This document shows positions 12,892 to 20,795 of a stretch of DNA of 64,000 bases, piece after piece. Within the stretch, counting starts at the first letter, position 1. Each line of letters starts with the position of its first letter. Under the pieces are notes generated by a model. It saw only the letters and a program-made list of their open reading frames with translations. It was not told the DNA's origin and made no database searches. Origin of the DNA: Nemertoderma westbladi (Eukaryota > Xenacoelomorpha > Nemertodermatida > Nemertodermatidae); contig JAUCBJ010008069.1 of assembly GCA_032718475.1 (NCBI GenBank), forward strand, positions 56,428-120,427, in the 5' to 3' direction. The position numbers and the translations under genes are program-made.

Positions 12892-14528
12892 CGTATGGCA
12901 TATATATAGCCTACTGCATAACCTACATGTACTATAACATGACTACTGGTAAACAACTTACCGCGGTGGCAACATTGCCGATGACAATAAGAACAATCAG
13001 ACGGCAACAAATTGACAAATACATAATAAGACCAATATATTTAGCCTAGACGAGACTAAAACAGCTAGCTAAGTAAGGCCTTTTGTGAAGTAGAGTACAA
13101 CGCCATGCACAGAAGCTGGGGCACAATAAATCAAAGAGGTTTATAATAATAAACAGAAAGAGGTAATATATAAATTAATGTGTTAAAGAGGTTTTATAGT
13201 TCAAAGTCAACCTTACTGTAACCCGCAGATGTTTCTCAAGCTATTTATTCTGCAAACCATGGTTATCTGTTTACTAAGTAAACAGTCTCAGTGTAATAAT
13301 ATTGCAATAATGATTTAATAAGTTCAGTAATATAATATGTATCTTATCACTTGTTTCAAACTAAAAGCTTTTTGTTTGGAATACGTGAGTTTTCTGAAAC
13401 TACCGTAAATAGTTTATGGCTAATTGTTCTCAATAATAACTGGGCTGAATTTAAATAAATCCCCCTCTGGGCTGACTGACTAATAATACAATAATAATAT
13501 AATAACAATAAAAATACAATAATATCGCAAGGTACTCTTATAACTTTACTATTATTTTACACTACTAAAACTTTTATTAAGAAATTATTCACTGTACACA
13601 GCTGCATTTCAATAACTAATCATGATGGCCTACTTAATTATTTAAGTAGGCCATGAACTATGTCTAAATGAATGTAAACAATAAGATAATAACCGCCATA
13701 AATCTACACTGGAGGTCGTGAATGTTATCAGAGAAGGGGTATACATTATAAAGGGAAATGGAGTAATAATGTTTGCTTTTATTACAGTATAATGGGCTAG
13801 ATGATAGAGCAATCTGATTATTGACCCTCCAATGGGGCGTGGGGGCGCGTCACAGACTAAGCCTACTCCTCCTACCGTAGTTGTAGGTGACACTGTTGGG
13901 GGGATGGGGTCTAATACTGTAGCTTGGTGAGATTTAAAGTTGTCGAGGTGAAACTTTGTTTAATGGGCTGATTTTTCTAATTTTTCATTTTTCATGGTAT
14001 TATTTGAAAAACCTTTCAAATGCTACTGTACTTTGGTTGATTTCCATGATGGGTAATATTCATAGAAATTTGTTAAATGGTGTCTCTGGTATTTGTATCA
14101 TGATGTTACCAAGATTACCCTGTGCTAACTTAAAAATTTGAGCTTCTTTAAAATCCAAGACGATAAAAATCTTCATATGAGGTAGTTGAGTAAAGTTAAC
14201 AACTCTATCAAATATTTTATACAGTATTTGAATTTGTTCACAAAAACGTTTACCATGATAATAGAATGTGAAATTTCAATTTATCTTAAGTACAACTTCG
14301 ATAAAACGCTATTTCCTTCATAACACTCAGTTTGAATTAAAAGTATAATTTCTCTACTTCTTGAAAATTTTAAAATCGAAATTCCAAAAATCATGTTTTG
14401 AAAGTGTCTCACCCACTAAATCGTTGAGATGATGTACTACTACTGTAGTTCGCCATGTCGACACCCCTGACCAATTTTTCTTACTATGGTTTTTTTTATA
14501 ATTTTTGAAGTTAAATACTACCAGTACC
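12892..14528. other. AT-rich non-coding sequence, nothing recognised
   Basis: Between the two TIR elements I see only short AT-rich open frames, TAATAATA-type runs (13480-13530) and a short inverted pair TGGCCTACTTAA / TTAAGTAGGCCA (13626-13653). No exon, RNA gene or element end was found. Confidence 0.6.
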
Positions 14529-14608
14529 TAGTAGTACGGTGGCTGAAAGCGGCCAATATAATTCACTACTTTTTTGATTTTTATTTTGATCAACATTTTT
14601 TTCTTGAA

Positions 14609-14694
14609 TTTCAACCCGGGTTGAAATTAATTTCAACCCGGGTTGAAATTAATATCAACCCGGGTTGAAATTAATATCAACCCGGGTTGAAATT
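14609..14694. repeat. Four tandem 22-bp palindromic repeats
   Basis: The 18-bp palindrome TTTCAACCCGGGTTGAAA (second letter varies) is repeated four times at 22-bp spacing, separated by TTAA, at the inner edge of the left TIR. A single copy sits at 15979-15996 in the right TIR. The copies differ by one base (AATTTC versus AATATC), so the amplification is recent. Such subterminal palindromes could bind a transposase. That is inference. Confidence 0.9.
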
Positions 14695-14701
14695 AATATA
14701 A

Positions 14702-15956
14702 TATAAATTAATATCCGGAGAATTCAACACTGCAATAGACGAGGCTACTGATCTGATATCTATGAGTGGTTGTTTCAATATAACTATCCATGGCTTCAGC
14801 GACCAAACGAAAATAGATCTTGTTGGAGCTTTGGCTAAATTCATTGTGATGGATAGAAATCGTCGTGCCATTGAACAGTAAGTTAATTATTAGTATAGTT
14901 AATTATCATAATCGCTCAATTAGTCAATATTAATTTCAGGAACTTTTTACAATTAATTTTAAACTAAACAGTCAAGTGCACTTTAGATTTCAGGATGGTC
15001 TAAAAGAAGTTGGATTAATTAACGAAATTCTAAGAAATCCCGATGGTTGGCGGGAATTCTTTGTGCATAACGAATGTGTATTTACCTCCGAAGCTGTACA
15101 AGATTTGTTTATAATACAATGGACAGAGAACAACAATAGTATTCGGAAGAGAAAGGAGAAACGTGTTGCAGCATATTGGCTGGATCTGTTGCAGGATTTG
15201 GGAGGTATTTTAAATTTTTTATTCAAAATTGAATAAAAAATGAAAATCACCACCAATCAAATAATTGATAAACTGTTAATTAATTTATAAATCGATTACT
15301 TGCTTAATAATTAATATGTTTCTTTCTCCTTAATTCATATATTTCTTGATTATTAAAATGAATGTATTGATTATTGATTAATCTGTTTATTTTTCTTTGA
15401 AATTTGTTTAACTGTTGTTTAATAATTATGTGTTGCATTATTGTCCCAATAAGCCTAGGTCGCCTCGTATTTGTTTTGGTGTAAACGTAAACTATACGCC
15501 GACAGCCTACAGCGGCCAACTTACAGCCGACAACAGTTATAAATGTTGCTGGGTGTTAGTTGCCGGCAATCGGCGTAGCGTTTACACCCTCCCGTATCCG
15601 TTTAATCGTCCTGCAGTTTAAATTGATTTAATTAAATTTTTATATATTTTTAATTTTTAAATTATTGCATTTTTATTACAGACGGGGTTACAGGATACGC
15701 ATCCGGGCGAGTAGTCGGGCTGAAAGACCTTCTTATATTTGTGACTGGTATCGATGCTGTTCCCGCACTTGGATTTAACCGGGATCCTTCAGTTGTATTC
15801 CTCCATCCCGAGGACGATAACCAATATTACATTGGTCTACCAAGATCAAACACTTGTGGTCTCATTTTAAATCTACCGATTGTTGGGTCCTACGACGAGT
15901 TTAAACGCAATATGATTAGCGCATTGGAGATAGCGACTACATTCACCGATGATTGA
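14702..15956 (+). CDS. HECT-type E3 ubiquitin ligase C-terminal fragment, three exons, G2E3-like
   Basis: Three open blocks join in frame by GT..AG introns: 14702-14877 (donor GTAAGT), 14987-15204 (acceptor TTTAG, donor GTATTT) and 15682-15956 (acceptor TTATTACAG), ending in TGA. The product (about 220 aa) reads as the rear of a HECT domain. A helical N-lobe part contains QFQDGLKEVG, NPDGWREFF and RKRKEKRVAAYWLDLL. A C-lobe has LLIFVTGIDAVPALGF, then LPRSNTCGLILNLP with the catalytic-type Cys in the NTC context, then YDEFKRNMISALE. HECT ligases accept ubiquitin on that Cys and pass it to a substrate. Here the N-terminal part of the domain and any substrate-binding region are absent. No start codon is evident, since the frame opens after a stop at 14699. 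All of it lies inside the TIR element. It could be a transduced gene fragment, a pseudogene without defects, or the last exons of an element-encoded gene. The family call is strong, expression unknown. Confidence 0.75.
15479..15587. repeat. 109-bp imperfect hairpin element inside intron 2 of the HECT fragment
   Basis: Ends GTGTAAACG...TACGCCGA and TCGGCGTAGCGTTTACAC are inverted copies. The interior also folds back on itself, with GGCCAACTTACAGCCGACAA pairing imperfectly with 15545-15565 around CAACAGTTATAAATGTTG. It is more GC-rich than the surrounding intron. It looks like a small hairpin MITE nested in the larger TIR element. No clear target duplication. Confidence 0.6.
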
Positions 15957-16348
15957 ATGAAACTATAAACATTTTCAATTTCAACCCGGGTTGAAATTCA
16001 AGAAAAAAATGTTGATCAAATTAAAAATTAAAAAAGTAGTGAATTATTTTGGCCGCTTTCAGCCACCGTATAGTAGGCCTAACTTATCTTAGTTCAATCT
16101 AATAATTTCAGGTAGCTAGAAGAGTTATTGATAGCTAGATGATTTAATGGGGATAGTAACATTTTTTATTGTTTAAATTTACAATATTTACTGCTCAGTC
16201 AATGGGCTAGCGGTAAATAAAATTTTCATTATTTACCTATAGAGATAAATGGGGATTATTGCTCTTCAATCAGTCAACTTTGTGCTGTAATAAATACTAT
16301 CTGGGGCATTTTATTATTTACACCATGACCCGTAATATAGTGTCATTT

Positions 16349-16382
16349 CCCCCCCCCCCCCCCAAAAAAATTTTTTTTTTTT
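16349..16382. repeat. C15-A7-T12 homopolymer run
   Basis: Fifteen C, seven A and twelve T follow one another without interruption. The lengths are likely to be unstable and are error-prone in sequencing. Confidence 0.9.
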
Positions 16383-16731
16383 CTACAATTCTTTATCATA
16401 TTGCTTGAAATTTGAAACACAACTAGTTCAACTCACCGTGGTTGTTACCATGAAGCCGGAATTTTCGATTTCGCCTTCAAATTTTTGTAATAAGCGTTTT
16501 AAAAAAGTGTCTTTTGCGAAATCGCACCATCCGTATAAATTGCCATTTCTCACAATAGTCGTAATATTTTCATATCATTATAAATTTTCGTTACAAGGCA
16601 TCCAAATATGTAACAATATCTGAATTTCGTTGAGAAACGGCAGGCGCAGATGTATTACGGTTTTAGAACATCGTCATGCACTGAAAGGAGGCCAGAGGAA
16701 CAATACAATAACAAGGCAATATCTTAAATCT

Positions 16732-17618
16732 TTCTAGAATGTTTCCCATATAATAATGAAAACAAACATATATAAGTATAATACCAATACTACCGGTAGC
16801 TATTGTTGTATGTTATTCGTGTAGGAAAAAAGTCAATCATCCAGAGTGTAATAATATACAGACATTTTGGGATTCTAGAATTTATATAATTATTATACAG
16901 AACATAGTACATCATGGTACTAGTGAGCTGGTTATTGCTTATTCCCTCGAAATTAACATTATGTAACATTTGTTTTGGTTTGTGGTTTGTAAACATCGAC
17001 ACCAATTTTCTTAACCATAAATTTTTTGTATTTTTGAGTTTTTTTTATAATGATGAATGTTCTACTGTAGAACTTTAGTAGATATTTTTTTAATAGCAGC
17101 TAGTGTTTTTTTACAAGATAGAATTTGTTGAAAATAAAAAAAAAAAATTTTTTAGTTAACATTATAAGTTATGGTACCGGTAGCTTGTGTTTTTATAAAA
17201 CGTTACGTTACGTTATTTATAGGTGAGTTTGGTTGGTAAACAAGCCTATTAATTTGACGGGTTATTATTCTATCCAAGGACACTTTGCCGAATTTAGATT
17301 CAGAAAACTGTACCGCCACACGATGTTCAAATAATGGCAAATTATGATTAATATAAACTATCAGAAAAGAACGCAGTTACATAATAATAAAGCTTGTATC
17401 TTTTCTGAAGGTGACTCTGGTGTCTTACATGACTATTCCACGCTAAATGCACAGCACAATTTCTGGCTAGAGTTCCGTATACTGTAGAACTACATTTTTA
17501 AAACATATATCATTGTTACTAAGGCAACGATGAAATGAAGAGTTCTAGAACAATAGAAAAGTAATATATACTATTCTAGAACATAAATAAAATAAAAAAT
17601 ATTATGTTCTAGAACATA
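16732..17618. promoter_or_regulatory. Cluster of five TTCTAGAA palindromes (heat-shock-element-like)
   Basis: TTCTAGAA occurs at 16732, 16873, 17543, 17574 and 17607. The last lies inside the perfect 16-bp palindrome TATGTTCTAGAACATA (17603-17618). TTCnnGAA is the core pairing of heat-shock factor sites (alternating nGAAn blocks). The first copy continues into TGTTTCC, an approximate third block. Five copies of an 8-mer in under 900 bp is more than expected by chance in this composition. Whether they regulate anything is unknown. The nearest coding segment downstream is at 17867. Confidence 0.35.
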
Positions 17619-17866
17619 TAGCTAGTTTTTTTCTTTAAGTTAAAATAGCTAGTAAATAAAAAAAAGTTTTTTTTTTGCATTTGAAGGCCTTTAATAATTC
17701 ATTGAATACATTCAATTTTCCCTTACGTATCTGACGTCTCCACAAGTATTCGATAAGTTTTTCAGAGAATTTCTCTTGATAAGCTTTGCACTCCTTTCAC
17801 CATGCTCTTGCCTCATAAAATTTTCTAATTTTTAGCCTTAACTTTCTTTTAATCGCTTTGAGTTGA

Positions 17867-18034
17867 GTAGTTGAGTTTGAGTATTTCGCAACCCCTTTTG
17901 ATTTTCAATCAATTGGCAAATCAATAATTGTCGAGGAATCAGTAATACCACGATCTAGAGCATTTAATGATCTTGTTAATCATATTGAAGAGTTAGTTGA
18001 GAGTGGAACAAGTGTATTTAATCTAACAGAGTGA
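17867..18034 (+). pseudogene. 5' part of a coding exon broken by the 46-bp satellite
   Basis: An open frame starts after a stop at 17864 and reads VVEFEYFATPFDFQSIGKSI, then IVEESVIPRSRAFNDLVNHI, then EELVESGTSVFNLTE, and stops at TGA (18032-18034). That stop is created by the first satellite junction. The frame has normal coding composition, and its last 46 nt (17986-18031) are the first satellite unit. The matching 3' part of the exon is at 55256-55474. I do not recognise the protein family. A pyrimidine-rich stretch before CGCTTTGAG (about 17851-17862) may hold an acceptor, but the exon start is not settled. The gene is inactivated unless about 37 kb is removed by splicing. Confidence 0.6.
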
Positions 18035-19145
18035 AGAGTTAGTAGAGAGTGGAACAAGTGTATTTAAGCTAGCAGAGTGAAGAGTTAGTGGAGAGTGGAA
18101 CAAGTGTATTTAATCTAACAGAGTGAAGAGTTAGTGGAGAGTGGAACAAGTGTATTTAATCTAACAGAGTGAAGAGTTAGTGGAGACTGGAACAAGTTTA
18201 TTTAAGCTAGCAGAGTGAAGAGTTAGTGGAGAGTGGAACAAGTGTATTTAATCTAACAGAGTGAAGAGTTAGTGGAGAGTGGAACAAGTGTATTTAAGCT
18301 AGCAGAGTGAAGAGTTGGTGGAGAGTGGAACAAGTGTATTTAAGCTAGCAGAGTGAAGAGATAGTGGAGAGTGGAACAAGTGTGTTTATGCTAACAGAGT
18401 GAAGAGTTAGTGGAGAGTGGAACAAGTGTATTTAAGCTAGCAGAGTGAAGAGTTAGTGGAGAGTGGAACAAGTGTATTTAAGCTAGCAGAGTGAAGAGTT
18501 AGTGGAGACTGGAACAAGTGTGTTTAAGCTAACAGAGTGAAGAGTTAGTGGAGAGTGGAACAAGTGTATTTAAGCTAGCAGAGTGAAGAGTTGGTGGAGA
18601 GTGGAACAAGTGTATTTAAGCTAGCAGAGTGAAGAGTTGGTGGAGAGTGGAACAAGTGTATTTAAGCTAGCAGAGTGAAGAGTTGGTGGAGAGTGGAACA
18701 AGTGTATTTAAGCTAGCAGAGTGAAGAGTTAGTGGAGAGTGGAACAAGTGTATTTAAGCTAGCAGAATGAAGAGTTGGTGGAGAGTGGAACAAGTGTATT
18801 TAAGCTAGCAGAGTGAAGAGTTGGTGGAGAGTGAAACAAGTGTATTTAAGCTAGCAGAGTGAAGAGTTAGTGGAGAGTGGAACAAGTGTATTTAAGCTAG
18901 CAGAGTGAAGAGTTAGTGGAGAGTGGAACAAGTGTATTTAAGCTAGCAGAGTGAAGAGTTAGTGGAGAGTGGAACAAGTGTATTTAAGCTAGCAGAGTGA
19001 AGAGTTGGTGGAGAGTGGAACAAGTGTATTTAAGCTAGCAGATTGAAGAGTTGGTGGAGAGTGGAACAAGTGTATTTAAGCTAGCAGAGTGAAGAGTTAG
19101 TGGAGAGTGGAACAAGTGTATTTAAGCTAGCAGAGTGAAGAGTTA

Positions 19146-20299
19146 CTACTAGGATCGGCATGCTGCATTGCAGCTGCATTTTTAAGAATGCTGTGCCGGC
19201 TTGTCAACAAAATTGCACCGCCACAACTCCCTATCACCCATGACATTTGCTAGATCATCCGCATCTTTAAGGCCAGTGTCCTTTAAGATGCGTCTCAAGA
19301 AAGTCATGGGCTGTCCACCATGCTTATTCACTCCATGAGGCTGCCAAAGTACAAGATTATGCACTGGCTGGTCCTCACGGCGAAAGCAATGTCCTGCAAA
19401 GCGGAGGCGATTTTGTTCTAGTGTCAAGCTTGGGGGAACCAATGAGACACCTCCAATGTTATATAGTGTCTGGTTGGAGATGTGTGCATTGTACTTGACA
19501 CAATGTACCCGGCGTAGCATTCTTGTGAATGTGCCATCCAGAGATTTGGTGTCCTCAGCAGTTAGAGCCCAGCATGGACTCCCGTAGAGGAGTACTGGAA
19601 CTACTGCTGCTCTAAATAATCGGACCTTAAGTTTCCGATTAATTCTAGGTGACTTCCAAATCCTGGAAAGCCTATTCAAGGCTGCCCATGCCTTTTCCTT
19701 ACGTATTCGAAGGTCCTCACCTGACTTCCGGATCCATGATCCCAGGTAACAGAAGTCGTCCACATGCTCAAGCATACCATCCTTTGAGCTTATGCTCATC
19801 CGATCAGAGACTTGCTGAGGACTTTCAAAGTTAACTGTCAGAATTTTGGTCTTTCTGGAGTTAATAAAAAGACCAACACTAGAAGCAGCATGTTCTAATG
19901 AGCTGAGGAGCCGCTGGGCTCCCTCTAATGATTCTGAGAGTACTCCTAAGTCATCAGCAAAGTCTAGATCAGTTAGGTACTTGGCAGGATTTCCTCGACT
20001 TCTGGAGCCAGTAGGTGGAGTTATCATCACCCCATCATCATTATGATGATCTAAGGACATGCGTAGAACATAGTCAACCACAATAATGAACAAGAATGGT
20101 GCAAGTGTGTCTCCTTGGAGGACGCCCCATAACACTTCAAATGGTTCTGTGTCACCGTCAACAGTAGACACAAATGTTGTCGAACCATCGTATACTGATC
20201 TGATTGCTGCAATAATTTCATCAGGAATCCCATATAATGAAAGTATGCTGAACATACGTGAGCGAGAGACTGAATCAAAGGCCTTGAAGAAGTCAACAA
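19146..20299 (-). mobile_element. 5'-truncated non-LTR retrotransposon inserted in the 46-bp array
   Basis: A 1154-bp insertion flanked on both sides by GAGTGAAGAGTTA (19133-19145 and 20300-20312), a 13-bp target duplication made of satellite sequence. On the minus strand it begins inside the reverse-transcriptase coding region (motif A) and ends 36 nt after the stop codon with ...CCGATCCTAGTAG. Truncation at the 5' end and a variable target duplication are the signature of target-primed reverse transcription. No poly-A tail is visible. A short 3' end without poly-A fits RTE-like families. The element is single-copy in the array, so it was not spread by the block duplications. Confidence 0.9.
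19182..20297 (-). CDS. Non-LTR reverse transcriptase, C-terminal part (RTE-like)
   Basis: About 371 codons remain, open from the truncation point to TAA. RT motifs are seen in order: motif A VDFFKAFDSVSR at the very start, WGVLQGDTLAPFLF (the GxxQGxxxSP-type region), the catalytic FADD box in YLTDLDFADDLGVLSES, SVGLFINSRKTKIL, and FCYLGSWIRKSGEDLRIRKE. After these come the thumb and C-terminal region with LLYGSPCWALT, TRMLRRVHCVK and RLRFAGHCFRRED. The endonuclease domain and front of RT are missing, so it is a dead-on-arrival copy. The first ATG (20255) is internal and not a real start. The frame is intact, so the insertion is fairly recent. The clade (RTE versus a related group) is judged from overall look only. 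Confidence 0.9.
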   Translation of the reverse strand, partial: VDFFKAFDSVSRSRMFSILSLYGIPDEIIAAIRSVYDGSTTFVSTVDGDTEPFEVLWGVLQGDTLAPFLFIIVVDYVLRMSLDHHNDDGVMITPPTGSRSRGNPAKYLTDLDFADDLGVLSESLEGAQRLLSSLEHAASSVGLFINSRKTKILTVNFESPQQVSDRMSISSKDGMLEHVDDFCYLGSWIRKSGEDLRIRKEKAWAALNRLSRIWKSPRINRKLKVRLFRAAVVPVLLYGSPCWALTAEDTKSLDGTFTRMLRRVHCVKYNAHISNQTLYNIGGVSLVPPSLTLEQNRLRFAGHCFRREDQPVHNLVLWQPHGVNKHGGQPMTFLRRILKDTGLKDADDLANVMGDRELWRCNFVDKPAQHS

Positions 20300-20795
20300 G
20301 AGTGAAGAGTTAGTGGAGAGTGGAACAAGTGTATTTAAGCTAACAGAGTGAAGAGTTTGTGGAGAGTGGAACAAGTGTATTTAAGCTAGCAGAGTGAAGA
20401 GTTAGTGGAGAGTGGAACAAGTGTATTTAAGCTAGCAGAGTGAAGAGTTAGTAGAGAGTGGAACAAGTGTATTTAAGCTAGCAGAGTGAAGAGTTGGTGG
20501 AGACTGAAACAAGTGTGTTTAAGCTAGCAGAGTGAAGAGTTAGTGGAGAGTGGAACAAGTGTATTTAAGCTAGCAGAGTGAAGAGTTAGTGGAGAGTGGA
20601 ACAAGTGTATTTAAACTAGCAGAGTGAAGAGATAGTGGAGAGTGGAACAAGTGTGTTTAAGCTAACAGAGTGAAGAGTTAGTGGAGAGTGGAACAAGTGT
20701 ATTTAAGCTAGCAGAGTGAAGAGTTAGTGGAGAGTAGAACAAGTGTATTTAAGCTAGCAGAGTGAAGAGTTAGTGGAGACTGGAACAAGTGTGTT

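Larger units (their letters stand above)
14535..16070. mobile_element. 1.54-kb TIR element carrying a HECT gene fragment
   Basis: Inverted ends of about 95 bp (14535-14632 and 15976-16070) begin TACGGTGGCTGAAAGCGGCC and run through a shared AAGTAGTGAATTATxxTGGCC region to a palindromic TTTCAACCCGGGTTGAAA. TAGTAG lies directly outside both ends (14529-14534 and 16071-16076), a 6-bp target duplication (or TAG, given its internal repeat). The interior has no transposase. It holds three exon-like blocks that join into the C-terminal part of a HECT ubiquitin ligase. This resembles Pack-type elements that move captured host exons. The ends match those of the foldback element at 10896-12891. Confidence 0.85.
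16077..17866. other. AT-rich non-coding sequence upstream of the 46-bp satellite
   Basis: No supported exon up to 17866. It holds a C15-A7-T12 homopolymer run (16349-16382), several A/T runs and the TTCTAGAA palindromes listed separately. It is probably an intron or 5' flank of the interrupted coding segment that starts at 17867. Confidence 0.55.

Noticed and set aside
13642-13893. 83-residue minus-strand frame
   Set aside because: Composition looks random and no motif or splice context supports it.
14502-14668. Plus-strand frame across the left TIR (60 residues)
   Set aside because: It is made of TIR and palindrome repeats and stops before the HECT exons. Not coding.
19649-20313. Plus-strand frames opposite the reverse transcriptase
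   Set aside because: Antisense shadows of the RT frame that carries the FADD box and other RT motifs.
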